NCBI RefSeq assembly: GCF_008121495.1
Contig: NZ_CP043051.1
Coordinates: 248,001-312,000, forward strand
Origin: Mediterraneibacter gnavus ATCC 29149
GTDB lineage: Bacteria > Bacillota > Clostridia > Lachnospirales > Lachnospiraceae
DNA length: 64,000 nucleotides
Reading direction: 5' to 3'
Both the position numbers and the translations under genes were made by a program. Position 1 is the stretch's first letter; each line of letters starts with the position of its first letter. This document shows positions 31,021 through 40,652 of the stretch, in pieces. Under the pieces are notes generated by a model, which saw only the letters and a program-made list of their open reading frames with translations, was not told the DNA's origin and did not search any database.

Positions 31021-32831
31021 CGCTGTTCTCCTATATATGAAAGTACCAGCCCTGTTGCAACTGCATTTCGCGGACCTTCCTCTCCCCGGATATTTCCACG
31101 TCCGCACACGATCCGAAATTCTGAAAGTTCTTCCATCAGCATTTCCGGAATCTCAAAATCCTCCGCAGACCCGCCGACTAAAACAACATTCGAAATATGT
31201 TTCAGATCCTGCCCTGGTGCCACTTTCTTCAATGCACGAAATGCATTGGTCACAAACACTTTACGTTTTGCCTCTCTTCGCACCTGCACAATCTTCTCCA
31301 TCGGGATATCCTGTTCCAGCCGAATCATTCCATCCTCCGTAAGAAGGACCACTCTTCCGTAAAACCTCGGATCAATGGACTGCTCCACAAATGTCATCTG
31401 TCCGTTTTCCATCCGCATATGGAACAGACTTTCCACTTTGGCAAGCGGGTACTTTTTAATCTGCTCTGCCATGTGCCGGTCTCCCAGACCAAGCTCTGTC
31501 TCGATCAGCATGGACACAAGCTCTCCCGCACCTGCCTGATGCGTCATAGATACCTTTCCATCCTCGGAAATCACCGCTGCATCCGTAGAACCGCCGCCCA
31601 TATCCAGAATTGCAAGCGGAAGGCTTGTTCCGGGAGTCGTCAGGGCTCCGAGACTGGCCATAACCGCTTCCACGCCTGCCACCATCACGTTTACACCCAG
31701 TTCTATCCGTAATTGTTCTGCAATCTTCTGCATCGGAAGATGCCTCGTCTTTACCATCGCCGCGATTCCGACCGCTTTCTCAAGACAGGTCTCTCCTGCC
31801 AGGGCACCGGAAATCCGAACCGGTGCCATCGTATCCACTGCCAGAATATCAGTAATATGAATCTCTCTCTTCGCAGTCTCATCCAGATTTTCCATTCCCT
31901 GTTTGATCCTTGAGAACATATTGCCCACATTGGTGTCATGCTCTCCTTCCATATCGTAGATCGTACCGGCATCCGAAACTACCTGCATGATCTTCTCGGC
32001 ACCTTCATCCAGATCAACAACTGCGTCCTGATCTGCATGGAGACAGATTTTTCCTGCGGGAAGAAGATTCTCCCGGATATTGCCGCCCGGTGTTTTTAAA
32101 ACGACCGCACTTCGCTTTCCGATCAGACTTTTCGCAATCGGCGTGATCATCCGCGTCTGCTCTGCATCCAGTCCGAGCAGCGTTGCAATCCCGTACGGGT
32201 TGGAAAGCATACGGATTGTCTGTCCCGGAAGCGCCACTTCGATCGCTGCCAGAACATCATCCGGAAGCTTTTGAATTCCCGCCACCTCATCAATGATCGG
32301 CACTTTTTCTTCCAGACGATTCTCCACAAGAACCGCCTCATCTGCCTGCAGGATCACACCTGTGATCGTCAGCCGCTTCCTCTCTCTGTTGATAACTTCT
32401 GCGATCTCCTCATAGGATGCGGCTGCTTTTGCAAATACAATATACGGCGTTCCCGGCACGCCTTCCCGGATTCGCTCAAAATCCAGCGTTTTTCCGACTG
32501 CCTGCCCTGCACCTGCAGGGGTAGACGGGTTATGTCCGATCATGGAAGAATCTGTAATGATCGTCTCTGTAAGCGTCTCCATTGCTGTATCTCCGATAAC
32601 CGGCGCGGCTTCATTCAGGCGGATCAGGGAAAGCGCTTCCGTCTCCATCCCAATCTTTCCCATAGCTTCTTTCAATGCTGCCCGTATCCCATGAACATTG
32701 GCAATGGTCCCCTTCGTTCCTGTCGTCTTACAGGAAGCACTGCTTAAGAAATGGACCTGTGCTCCCCCGACTTCTCCGATACAGACTTCTGTTGTAGAAT
32801 TTCCAATATCAACTCCGGCAATATATGTCAA
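31017..32831 (-). CDS. pduG: Diol dehydratase reactivase, large subunit
   Basis: A 604-residue actin-like ATPase: YIAGVDIGNSTTEVCIGE at the N-terminus, KTTGTKGTIANVHG, and LAILDMGGGSTDAAVISEDG further on. It starts at a TTG that overlaps the PduE stop, with GAGGG upstream. With PduH it reactivates diol dehydratase inactivated by substrate or oxygen. Length and motif order agree with PduG/DdrA of known operons. Confidence 0.95.
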   Translation of the reverse strand: MTYIAGVDIGNSTTEVCIGEVGGAQVHFLSSASCKTTGTKGTIANVHGIRAALKEAMGKIGMETEALSLIRLNEAAPVIGDTAMETLTETIITDSSMIGHNPSTPAGAGQAVGKTLDFERIREGVPGTPYIVFAKAAASYEEIAEVINRERKRLTITGVILQADEAVLVENRLEEKVPIIDEVAGIQKLPDDVLAAIEVALPGQTIRMLSNPYGIATLLGLDAEQTRMITPIAKSLIGKRSAVVLKTPGGNIRENLLPAGKICLHADQDAVVDLDEGAEKIMQVVSDAGTIYDMEGEHDTNVGNMFSRIKQGMENLDETAKREIHITDILAVDTMAPVRISGALAGETCLEKAVGIAAMVKTRHLPMQKIAEQLRIELGVNVMVAGVEAVMASLGALTTPGTSLPLAILDMGGGSTDAAVISEDGKVSMTHQAGAGELVSMLIETELGLGDRHMAEQIKKYPLAKVESLFHMRMENGQMTFVEQSIDPRFYGRVVLLTEDGMIRLEQDIPMEKIVQVRREAKRKVFVTNAFRALKKVAPGQDLKHISNVVLVGGSAEDFEIPEMLMEELSEFRIVCGRGNIRGEEGPRNAVATGLVLSYIGEQR

Positions 32832-33220
32832 AGCAGAATCCCTCTTTTCTCATAAACCTCTGCCGCTTCCATTACAAGGCGCGCACAGTTTTTTGCATTG
32901 TATTTTTCCAACAGCTCCTGTGCCATTAAAACCAGTTCCAGCTTTGTGGAACGATTCGGACGAAGCTTATCGTACATCTTTAAAATCACATCATCCGGAA
33001 CATCTACCAGTTCTGCAGCACGTTCAAAATTCTTTTCCATCGGATCATTGCCGTTTTCTTTTGCCACCTGTCCCTGTGCATAAAGCATTTCTTTTGAAAT
33101 CTTAATGTCATCCGGGGCAATCTGGTTTCTCATCACTGCATCCAGCGTGATCTCATCCAGTTTTTTTCCTGTCTTGGATGCGATCTGTTCTCTTTCGTGT
33201 TCACCTAACGGGTACTGCAT
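32828..33220 (-). CDS. pduE: Diol dehydratase, small (gamma) subunit
   Basis: A 130-residue protein with YPLGEHEREQIASKTGKKLDEITLDAV and a C-terminal half ending in ARLVMEAAEVYEKRG, as in PduE/DhaE. The ATG follows the PduD stop directly, with GGGAGG in the end of pduD. It forms the C2D2E2-type enzyme with PduC and PduD. Confidence 0.9.
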   Translation of the reverse strand: MQYPLGEHEREQIASKTGKKLDEITLDAVMRNQIAPDDIKISKEMLYAQGQVAKENGNDPMEKNFERAAELVDVPDDVILKMYDKLRPNRSTKLELVLMAQELLEKYNAKNCARLVMEAAEVYEKRGILL

Positions 33221-33889
33221 TTATCTTTCCTCCCATTCAACAATTCCAACTTCCGGATCCAGCTGCTCTGTCTCCGCAATGTGCATCAACGCTGCCTTCA
33301 CCTGATATTTTGGTCTGGACATCGGATCATTTGTACATGGAATCGGCACTACCTGCTCACCCTTTACATATTTGGCAGCATTCTGTCCGATCTGACGGTA
33401 AGTCTCCAGATTCATCAGAGGCGCCTGCGGAAACAATTCCAGATTGGAAAGCGGATAAAGGTCTCTCTGATGGATCACGGTTGTCCCTTTCGACTGGATG
33501 CCGATCCCGATTCCGGAACCAGAAAGCTTTGCCGCTTCCAATGCCATAAAACAGACATCGGATGTATCCAGTATTTTGACCACTCTCGGGATCATTCCTT
33601 CCTCTTCAATTCCCGCTTTCACATTTTTCAGAACATCTTCCAGTAAAATACCGCAGATGGTTCTTTTAATCTCTTTCTGGAATGCAGCTCCTACTCCGAT
33701 CACAACTTCCTTTGGATCTGTCCCCTGCTTCGCCCGCGGATAATCTCTGTAGGATGTCTTTTCTTCATTGATCCTGTCCCGCCCTGCCATAGAAGGCACC
33801 TCGGAAGATGTATGTGATCCAGTCTCCTGCCCCATCTCCGAAAGAACGGCATTGGTTATCTGTTTAATTAACTCTTCACTAATCTGCAT
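33221..33889 (-). CDS. pduD: Diol dehydratase, medium (beta) subunit, with encapsulation-like N-terminus
   Basis: A 222-residue protein. The N-terminal helix [20 protein letters not shown] is close in pattern to the peptide that targets PduD into bacterial microcompartments. A low-complexity linker (about residues 20-50) leads to the core, with [35 protein letters not shown] and [18 protein letters not shown], involved in cobalamin contact. Glycerol dehydratase medium subunits are shorter and lack this helix, which favours a PduD-type enzyme. No shell gene is in the window. Confidence 0.9.
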   Translation of the reverse strand: MQISEELIKQITNAVLSEMGQETGSHTSSEVPSMAGRDRINEEKTSYRDYPRAKQGTDPKEVVIGVGAAFQKEIKRTICGILLEDVLKNVKAGIEEEGMIPRVVKILDTSDVCFMALEAAKLSGSGIGIGIQSKGTTVIHQRDLYPLSNLELFPQAPLMNLETYRQIGQNAAKYVKGEQVVPIPCTNDPMSRPKYQVKAALMHIAETEQLDPEVGIVEWEER

Positions 33890-33900
33890 GATCCTGCCTC

Positions 33901-35565
33901 CTATATATCCTGTGGGTTGATGATGTGCGGGATCTTCTTGATCTCTTCCCAGCGCTCTCCCTGTACCCGGTATCCGGTTCCAGGTCCCATATAGTCATTC
34001 GGTGTATTGATGCCGGACAATACATGGAAGTCTTTGTCCAAAATCGCTGCTGTCTGCATGTAATCTCCGACCACACGCTGCTTTAACATACTCAACACAC
34101 TCTCTGCCACATCCACAAATCCAGTCTCTGCCAGCGCTTTTACGACATCGATTCCCGTGATGCCGCGTTTTAATACATCCTCAGCCGCCATCAGATCCGC
34201 GGTCACATCCCGATCCAGTGTATCTTTGCTTCCATGTGCGTAGGTAACTGCCTCCACCTGCGCATCTGTCACCGGTGAAAGTCCCAGCTGTGTAAACACT
34301 GCCTGCACCGCTCTTGCAGCCTTGTTTCTGACATGAATGACTTCTTCTTCCGTTACCGGGCGAAGTCCTCCGTCTACCTGCATATCTCTCTGTAATACAT
34401 TGTAATCATCAAAGTCTTCGGCATCAAAGTTCGATCCCGCAAACATATTGTCATAGTTCGGCTCTGCCGCATAGCCGGAGAAGATAAAGTCTGTTCCCGG
34501 CAAGAACTGCAGCATCGTTCTTGCAGTACGGCGCATATCGGAGTTGGAAAAGCTCTGGTCATTGGAAGATGCACACTCCAGCCCAAGCAGCGCTGCCACA
34601 AGGTTTTCCGCGATGACTTCCCGGATACCGGACGGTACGGAACCTGTCACTCCGATACAACTTACAGATCCATTCTGGATTCCCTGACTTCCAGCTCCCT
34701 TTGTCGCATACAGACAGCGGCACTCCAGATACAGCATAGATTTCTTTTCACTGCTTCCCATCAGCACCTCGGAACCGGATCCTGATGTAAAGCGGACCTT
34801 CAGTCCTCTGGAAGCATACGCCGAATTCAAAAATGCTTTGGAATATGGTGTATCATCCCCATCGATAAACACCTTTTCCGTTCCATATACAGAGAGTGTC
34901 TCTGCATAAGTCGTCAGTCCGCGGATTCCCAGCTCCAGCTCTGTTGCTTCCTCTGCGGAGCACTGTGTCAGCACACCCGGACGCCCCACCTGAGAACCAA
35001 TCAGAAGCGCCATGGCACTCAGAGGTGCATATCTGGCAACTCCCATAGTCGTCTCTTCCTCCGCAAATCCACGAAGAGCTCCCTCTGCCGCGTCCGCTGC
35101 AATCTGTACCGGATCATCTTTCAGATTTGTGATGTGCGCCTGATTTCCCGGTGTTCTTCTCGCACGGATCTTCTGCATTCCCATCATCAGCTCTACGACA
35201 TTCAGATGATTCATAACCTCTGTCATCTTTGCAGGCGTGATTCCTGTCACAAGCTCCAGAATCTCTTTTCTGGACACATGAATATCCACGATCATGCGCG
35301 CGATCTCCAGTGAAGATACTGCCATGGACGCTTCTGCACGCTCTACGTTCATCGCATAATCAGCGATAAACTGATCGATAAAATCAAAGTCCCCTCTCTT
35401 TTTCCCATCCAGTTCCACAATTCTGCCGTTTGCTACTTTCACAGACGGCTTTGGATCATACGGACTTGTCATTGCCACAAATCCCATTTCCGGCCATTCA
35501 TTGATATATCCGTCAAGATTTACCGGGCGCTGATCCAGTGTCTCAATTCGTTTTGATCTTCTCAT
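33901..35565 (-). CDS. pduC: B12-dependent diol/glycerol dehydratase, large (alpha) subunit
   Basis: A 554-residue catalytic subunit that turns 1,2-propanediol into propanal (or glycerol into 3-hydroxypropanal) with adenosylcobalamin. [80 protein letters not shown] and [20 protein letters not shown] are the conserved blocks of this family. ATG at 35565 after AGGAG; first gene of the operon. In gut anaerobes the propanediol usually comes from fucose or rhamnose; no aldehyde or alcohol dehydrogenase is in this operon, so the later steps are coded elsewhere. Confidence 0.95.
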   Translation of the reverse strand: MRRSKRIETLDQRPVNLDGYINEWPEMGFVAMTSPYDPKPSVKVANGRIVELDGKKRGDFDFIDQFIADYAMNVERAEASMAVSSLEIARMIVDIHVSRKEILELVTGITPAKMTEVMNHLNVVELMMGMQKIRARRTPGNQAHITNLKDDPVQIAADAAEGALRGFAEEETTMGVARYAPLSAMALLIGSQVGRPGVLTQCSAEEATELELGIRGLTTYAETLSVYGTEKVFIDGDDTPYSKAFLNSAYASRGLKVRFTSGSGSEVLMGSSEKKSMLYLECRCLYATKGAGSQGIQNGSVSCIGVTGSVPSGIREVIAENLVAALLGLECASSNDQSFSNSDMRRTARTMLQFLPGTDFIFSGYAAEPNYDNMFAGSNFDAEDFDDYNVLQRDMQVDGGLRPVTEEEVIHVRNKAARAVQAVFTQLGLSPVTDAQVEAVTYAHGSKDTLDRDVTADLMAAEDVLKRGITGIDVVKALAETGFVDVAESVLSMLKQRVVGDYMQTAAILDKDFHVLSGINTPNDYMGPGTGYRVQGERWEEIKKIPHIINPQDI

Positions 35566-35608
35566 GTTCGTTCTCCTAAATATGATATCTCCTACACACT
35601 ATAGTTGT

Positions 35609-35637
35609 ATTATACCTTAAATCCAAAAGAATCGCAA
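35609..35637 (-). promoter_or_regulatory. Promoter of the pdu operon
   Basis: On the minus strand, TTGCGA (35637-35632), 17 bases and TATAAT (35614-35609), about 40 bases before the pduC start. No cobalamin riboswitch was seen in the 290-base intergenic region. Confidence 0.7.
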
Positions 35638-35763
35638 TCCGGATCGTGGTGAAATTGTGCACAAATCCACATTGTTTTCAAAAGAAATCAACAAAAACCC
35701 TCGCATTTTTCTTCTTTTTTCTCTGTGATTTCTATTTTTTGATGCTTTGTCTGCATTCTCCCA

Positions 35764-35792
35764 TTGACTTCCATTTTTTCGGACTGTAAAAT
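35764..35792 (+). promoter_or_regulatory. Promoter of asnA
   Basis: TTGACT at 35764-35769, 17 bases, TAAAAT at 35787-35792. The leader of about 60 bases shows no obvious riboswitch or T-box. Confidence 0.7.
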
Positions 35793-35855
35793 AGACCTAT
35801 CTTTTTAAATAAGAACAAAAACTTATACAGCTTACCTACGAAAGGAGTTTGGCAT

Positions 35856-36866
35856 ATGGAACACTTAACCATCCCACAGGGGTATGTTTCTCCCCTGACA
35901 ATCCGCGAGACTGAGGTGGCGATCAAAGAGATCAAGGATTATTTTGAACGCTCCCTTGCAAAATCACTGCATCTTACCCGTGTATCTGCACCTTTATTTG
36001 TAAAACCGGAATCCGGTCTGAATGATAATTTAAATGGTGTGGAGCGCCCGGTTTCGTTCGGGATCAAGGAGCAGGAGGACACTCCCGCGGAGATCGTGCA
36101 TTCTCTGGCAAAATGGAAACGCTATGCACTCAAGCACTACGGTTTTCATTCCGGTGAAGGTCTTTACACCGATATGAGTGCCATCCGCAGAGATGAGGAT
36201 ACGGACAATATTCACTCTATCTACGTAGATCAGTGGGACTGGGAAAAAGTGATTTCCAAAGAAGAACGAAACATGGAGACACTGCAGTATACAGTCCGCA
36301 AGGTCTACAGTGCACTCAAAGAAACAGAAGATTATATTTCCAGACGGTATAACTATATCGAGCCGCTGCTTCCGGACGATATCTTTTTTATCACATCCCA
36401 GGAGCTTGAAGACCTGTATCCAGGATGTGACGCCAAGGAAAGAGAGCACCGGCTTGCCAAAGAAAAGGGAGCGATCTTTGTGGCACAGATTGGAAAAGTT
36501 CTCGCTTCAGGTGAAAAGCATGACGGACGCGCCCCGGACTATGATGACTGGGAATTAAACGGTGATATCATCGTCTACTACCCTGTACTGGACATTGCCC
36601 TGGAGCTTTCCTCTATGGGAATCCGCGTGGATGAAGAAGCGCTTGCAAAGCAGTTAAAGCTTTCCGGATGCGAGGACCGCGCAAAGCTTCCGTTCCAGAA
36701 GTCTCTGCTGAACAGGGAACTGCCTTACACGATCGGCGGCGGAATCGGACAGTCCCGTATCTGTATGTATTATTTGCGCAAGGCACATATCGGAGAGGTA
36801 CAGTCCTCCCTCTGGCCGGATGACATTTACAACTGCGCACTGGAACACGGAATCCAGTTATTATAA
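35856..36866 (+). CDS. asnA: Aspartate--ammonia ligase (asparagine synthetase A)
   Basis: A 336-residue cytoplasmic enzyme that makes asparagine from aspartate, ammonia and ATP. Motifs: PQGYVSPLTIRETEVAIKEIK at the N-terminus, VSAPLFVKPESGLNDNLNG, VHSLAKWKRYAL, LYTDMSAIRRDE and, at the end, YTIGGGIGQSRICMYYLRKAHIGEVQ. The class II tRNA-synthetase-like fold is expected. AAAGGAG precedes the ATG. Full length. Confidence 0.95.
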   Translation: MEHLTIPQGYVSPLTIRETEVAIKEIKDYFERSLAKSLHLTRVSAPLFVKPESGLNDNLNGVERPVSFGIKEQEDTPAEIVHSLAKWKRYALKHYGFHSGEGLYTDMSAIRRDEDTDNIHSIYVDQWDWEKVISKEERNMETLQYTVRKVYSALKETEDYISRRYNYIEPLLPDDIFFITSQELEDLYPGCDAKEREHRLAKEKGAIFVAQIGKVLASGEKHDGRAPDYDDWELNGDIIVYYPVLDIALELSSMGIRVDEEALAKQLKLSGCEDRAKLPFQKSLLNRELPYTIGGGIGQSRICMYYLRKAHIGEVQSSLWPDDIYNCALEHGIQLL

Positions 36867-36873
36867 AAGAAAA

Positions 36874-36914
36874 ACAGGAGTCTGCTGATTTTGAATCGAT
36901 CAACAGACTCCTGT
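36874..36914. terminator. Bidirectional terminator between asnA and 36921-37526
   Basis: ACAGGAGTCTG and CAGACTCCTGT form an 11-bp perfect stem. T-rich tracts lie on both sides, serving asnA (plus) and the C39-like gene (minus). Confidence 0.9.
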
Positions 36915-36920
36915 CCTTCT

Positions 36921-37526
36921 TTATTTCTTTTTTACTGCCACAGCCTGCATATGCTGTGCTTTGTATCTGTCTTCTACAATCTCTTTCGGATAGCGGATCA
37001 CTCCATTGTTCTCATACGGATCATTGAAATAATATCCTTCTTCATCATATCCGATCAAAAGCATACAGTGCTCATTGGAAATCCAGGTAAATACTTCCCC
37101 GCTGTTTTTTAATTTCCACTGTGGGCCCGTGATCGGTTCTCTCATATTGATACACGCCCAGAGAATCACCGGCATTCCTTTGTCAATGTACTCTGTTTGC
37201 AAAGTTTTTATCTCTGTTCCCGTAAGATCCAGCACCTCATACATTTCACCGATCGCTTTTTTCAGCGCCTGAGTGATCACCGGTGCATAGCAGCCAAATG
37301 ACTCCTCATCATAGGGACTTCCACAAAAATATTTTGTGGGATCCGGACCGTAAAGCTCCCCCTCACGAAGTTCAAACTCCTGCCTGTCCAGATATTGCTC
37401 AATAAATTCATCCACAGACATTTCGTATCCCAGATACCTAAGCAGCATCACAGCCGACACACTCTCGCATCCGGTCGGATAACGCACACTTTGATCCAGA
37501 TACGGCACATCAATTACATTACGCAT
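36921..37526 (-). CDS. C39-like papain-fold peptidase
   Basis: A 201-residue protein of the Peptidase_C39_2 type. The expected catalytic residues are visible: Cys in YPTGCESVSAVMLLRYLG, His in NEHCMLLIGYDE, and the Asn/Asp of YYFNDPYENN. No signal peptide, so cytoplasmic unless exported in another way. The ATG at 37526 follows GGAGG and the gene overlaps the end of nhaC by eight bases, so the two are co-transcribed. Substrate unknown. Confidence 0.75.
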   Translation of the reverse strand: MRNVIDVPYLDQSVRYPTGCESVSAVMLLRYLGYEMSVDEFIEQYLDRQEFELREGELYGPDPTKYFCGSPYDEESFGCYAPVITQALKKAIGEMYEVLDLTGTEIKTLQTEYIDKGMPVILWACINMREPITGPQWKLKNSGEVFTWISNEHCMLLIGYDEEGYYFNDPYENNGVIRYPKEIVEDRYKAQHMQAVAVKKK

Positions 37527-39060
37527 GCTGTTCCTCCGCATCCTTTTTCTGCTCTCGTCTCTTCAAAACCGTCAGTACTGCAAACAAGATCAAAAGACTG
37601 CTGCCCAGTGCAGCCCACCAGATCTTCACGATTCCTGCGATCAGATATCCTACGATACAAACTGCCGCCACGACCATGGCATACTGCATCTGAGTGGATA
37701 CATGATTGATGTGATTGCTCTGTGCACCCGCAGAAGACATTACTGTTGTATCTGAGATTGGAGAAATGTGATCTCCGCATACTGCTCCTGCCAGAACTGC
37801 CGCCACAGAGATGATCATCATTTCCAGATTTTTCTGTCCCGGGAACATCGCTACTACGATCGGCACCAGGATCGCAAAGGTTCCCCATGAGGTTCCTGTT
37901 GAAAATGCAAGAAAAATCGCGATCATAAACATCACCGCAGGCAGGATCACGCTTGCCGAAGCATTTGTTCCCACCAGATTCTCTACAAATACTCCAATTC
38001 CAAGGGCATCTCCCATTCCTTTTAAGGACCATGCAAAAATCAGGATCGCCACCGCCGGGATCATCAGTTTAAAGCCTTCTACGAAGCTGTCCATAAATCC
38101 CTTAAATGTAATGACCTTTCTCGGCAGATATAAAATCAACATAAATAAAATCGTAACAGAAGTTGCAAAAATCAGACTTGTCTCTGCATCACATCCGGAA
38201 AAGGCAGTGAATACATCGGTTGCTCCGCCCAGATATCCGGTGTAGATCATAGCCCCGATCGCAGACAGGATCAGAACCGCTACCGGCAGGATCAGATCCA
38301 TCACTTTCCCTTTTTCTGATGCATTTTCTGTCTCAACTGTCTCAAATTCTTCCGCACCGCTTGTGAAGAGATCCCCGTTTGCAGCATTCTTTTCATGACG
38401 CTTCATCTGTCCGAAATCAAATCCTGTGATCACCACAAACAATACCATTGCCAGTGTCAGAAGCGCATACAGATTGTAGGGAATCGTTCTTAAAAACAGC
38501 TGAAACCCTGTAATCCCCGCATCGTCCGGCACATAAGAGTTGACCGCAGCCGCCCAGCTTGAAATCGGCGCGATGATGCAGACCGGAGCTGCCGTGGAAT
38601 CAATGATATACGCCAGCTTCGCTCTGGAAACTTTATAGCGGTCTGTCACCGGACGCATCACGGAACCGACCGTCAGACAGTTGAAATAATCATCTACAAA
38701 AATCAGCACCCCAAGTCCCGTTGTTGCAAGAAGCGCGCTTTTTTTGCTCCTGATCTTGCTTCCTGCCCAGTTTCCATAGGCGGCAGAACCTCCTGATTTT
38801 GCCATCAACACGATGATCATCCCCAGAAGCACGTCAAAGATAAGAATATTCAGATTCATGCTTTCTTTCATAATTTCAAAAAATGACACAAAAGAATCCC
38901 AGGGAGAAAATCCTGTATACAGCAGTGCCCCCACAGCAACTCCTACAAACAGGGAGCTGTACACTTCCTTTGTGAGAAACGCAAGCACGATTGCAAGCAG
39001 CGGCGGCACAAGTGACCACCAAGTTCCGATAAACATAGAACCATCCATTTTTTCTTTCAT
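37519..39060 (-). CDS. NhaC-family Na+/H+ antiporter
   Basis: A 513-residue membrane protein with about eleven to twelve membrane segments. FVDDYFNCLTVGSVMRPVTDRYKVSRAKLAYIIDSTAAPVCIIAPISSWAA-type blocks (conserved DDYFNC, and DSTAAP) and FSTGTSWGTF plus GAVCGDHISPISDTTVMSSAG are NhaC-family hallmarks. It exchanges sodium, or an amino/organic acid in some members, for protons. A second ATG 12 bases in is also possible. The 5' leader can fold. Confidence 0.85.
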   Translation of the reverse strand: MKEKMDGSMFIGTWWSLVPPLLAIVLAFLTKEVYSSLFVGVAVGALLYTGFSPWDSFVSFFEIMKESMNLNILIFDVLLGMIIVLMAKSGGSAAYGNWAGSKIRSKKSALLATTGLGVLIFVDDYFNCLTVGSVMRPVTDRYKVSRAKLAYIIDSTAAPVCIIAPISSWAAAVNSYVPDDAGITGFQLFLRTIPYNLYALLTLAMVLFVVITGFDFGQMKRHEKNAANGDLFTSGAEEFETVETENASEKGKVMDLILPVAVLILSAIGAMIYTGYLGGATDVFTAFSGCDAETSLIFATSVTILFMLILYLPRKVITFKGFMDSFVEGFKLMIPAVAILIFAWSLKGMGDALGIGVFVENLVGTNASASVILPAVMFMIAIFLAFSTGTSWGTFAILVPIVVAMFPGQKNLEMMIISVAAVLAGAVCGDHISPISDTTVMSSAGAQSNHINHVSTQMQYAMVVAAVCIVGYLIAGIVKIWWAALGSSLLILFAVLTVLKRREQKKDAEEQHA

Positions 39061-39088
39061 CCTCTTTTCTATTACTTTTCCACATGAT

Positions 39089-39171
39089 AATACCCTGTCC
39101 TGGCTCCGGCACTTGCCTTGTCATAACAGGGTATCCTTTCTTATTTTACTGGATGATGCATAAATATGCAA
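39089..39171 (-). promoter_or_regulatory. nhaC promoter and structured leader
   Basis: The promoter is TTGCAT (39171-39166), 17 bases, TAAAAT (39148-39143) on the minus strand. The transcript begins close to a 9-bp perfect stem, ATACCCTGT (39134-39126) with ACAGGGTAT (39098-39090). The 27-base loop includes GGCAAGTGCC and GGAGCC. It lacks a T run, so it is not a plain terminator. A compact cation- or ligand-sensing leader is possible. Confidence 0.5.
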
Positions 39172-39181
39172 TTATAATTTT

Positions 39182-39985
39182 TTATTCGTTCCTGTTCCAT
39201 GCAAATGCATGGTTCATCGGCCCACTTCCGGCTCCCAGATCCAGCTTGAACTCCAATGCATCTGAAAGATACTGCTTTGCTCTTTTTACAGACTCTTCCA
39301 GTTCAAATTCTTTCGCCAGATTGGCTGCGATCGCACTCGAAAGCGTGCATCCTGTTCCGTGAGTATTCGGATTCTCTATTCTCGTTCCGTAAAACCACCG
39401 CATCGCTCCGTCTTCTTTCCACAAAAGGTCATTGGCATCCTGTCTTTGATGACCTCCCTTTAACAGTACACTGCATCCAAACTGTCTGCCGATCATTTCT
39501 GCTGCCCTCTCCATATCTCTTTGTGTCTGAATTTCAATTCCGGACAAAAGCTCAGCCTCCGGGATATTGGGCGTGATCACCTCAGCAATTTTAAAAAGCT
39601 TCTCCTGCATCGCGCAGATTGCATCCTCCCGGATCAGCCTTGCTCCGCTTGTCGCCACCATAACCGGATCCACGACAATATGTGCTGCCTCGTATTGCCT
39701 CAATGATCCTGCGATCACCTCAATCAATTCTGTGGACGATACCATCCCGATCTTCACCGCGTCCGGTCTGATATCTGTAAAAATGCAATCCAGCTGTTCT
39801 TTTAAAAATTGCGGAGACAATTCCAGAATATCACGTACTCCGGTTGTATTCTGTGCCGTCAGCGCCGTGATCGCACTCATCGCATAGACTCCGTTTGTCG
39901 TCATTGTCTTGATGTCCGCCTGGATTCCGGCACCGCCGCTGCAGTCGCTTCCCGCGATCGTCAGTCCTGTCTTCATCGATGTCAT
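39182..39985 (-). CDS. thiD: Hydroxymethylpyrimidine (phosphate) kinase
   Basis: A 267-residue ribokinase-fold enzyme that phosphorylates HMP and HMP-P for thiamine synthesis. LTIAGSDCSGGAGIQADIKTM at the N-terminus, VVDPVMVATSGARL, VITPNIPEAELLSG, VLLKGGHQ and NTHGTGCTLSSAIAANLA are all present. Last gene of the riboswitch-controlled operon thiM-thiE-HAD-thiD. Confidence 0.95.
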   Translation of the reverse strand: MTSMKTGLTIAGSDCSGGAGIQADIKTMTTNGVYAMSAITALTAQNTTGVRDILELSPQFLKEQLDCIFTDIRPDAVKIGMVSSTELIEVIAGSLRQYEAAHIVVDPVMVATSGARLIREDAICAMQEKLFKIAEVITPNIPEAELLSGIEIQTQRDMERAAEMIGRQFGCSVLLKGGHQRQDANDLLWKEDGAMRWFYGTRIENPNTHGTGCTLSSAIAANLAKEFELEESVKRAKQYLSDALEFKLDLGAGSGPMNHAFAWNRNE

Positions 39986-39992
39986 GTGTTAC

Positions 39993-40652
39993 TTACATCC
40001 TTCCTGTTATCATTTCTGTCAGTTGTTCATCGAAAGACTTCAGATAAATATCCGCTGTCTCTCTGATTTTTTCCTGTTCCTTGTTTGCTTTGTCATAGAC
40101 AGCTGCTGTAGAAAACCCTGCCTTTTTTGCAGTCTCAATGGCATAGAGTGCATCTTCCACAACCAGCGCTTCATCCGGCCTGCAATTCATCTTTCTCGCC
40201 GCTTCCAGATAAATGTCCGGCCTGTCTTTTCCTGCACCAACCTCGCTGCAGAATAACAGCTCCGTAAAATACTGCCGGATCTCCAGCCGCTCACACGCCT
40301 GTCGGATACAGTCTTGATCTCCTGAGGTCGCCAGGATCATGGGGTATCCTTTTTGTTTGAATTCTGCCAGAAGCTCTTTTGCCCCCGGTTTTAATGTCAC
40401 TTCTCTTCTGTAAAAGGTTTCAATCTGGCAGTGGATTCCCTCCAGAACATCTGCCACACCAACCGGCAGGTGGTAGCGATCGATCAGATACTTTGCTCCC
40501 TGCTCCAGACTCATCTCAAACAGAATCTCTCCCAGATTTGGTTCCGGCTCGATTCCCAGTGTCTCCAGATAATGATCCGGAGCATGCTCCCAGATTTCCA
40601 TGGAATCCAACAGTGTTCCGTCCGCATCCCAGATGATCCCCTTGATCGTCAT
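39993..40652 (-). CDS. HAD-family phosphatase in the thiamine operon
   Basis: A 219-residue haloacid-dehalogenase-type phosphatase. The start at 40652 overlaps the thiE stop (ATGA). Motif I GIIWDADGTLLDSME, motif II ILATSGD, and motif IV VVEDALYAIETAKKAG are present with a helical cap. Placed between thiE and thiD, it could dephosphorylate thiamine phosphate or a pyrimidine or thiazole intermediate. The exact substrate is not visible from sequence. Confidence 0.85.
   Translation of the reverse strand: MTIKGIIWDADGTLLDSMEIWEHAPDHYLETLGIEPEPNLGEILFEMSLEQGAKYLIDRYHLPVGVADVLEGIHCQIETFYRREVTLKPGAKELLAEFKQKGYPMILATSGDQDCIRQACERLEIRQYFTELLFCSEVGAGKDRPDIYLEAARKMNCRPDEALVVEDALYAIETAKKAGFSTAAVYDKANKEQEKIRETADIYLKSFDEQLTEMITGRM

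Noticed and set aside
30100-35565. Complete microcompartment operon
   Set aside because: Only enzyme, reactivase and adenosyltransferase genes are present; no BMC-domain or aldehyde dehydrogenase gene is in the window.
35566-35855. Cobalamin riboswitch upstream of pduC
   Set aside because: No B12-box-like conserved segment was found in the intergenic region; a plain promoter is present.
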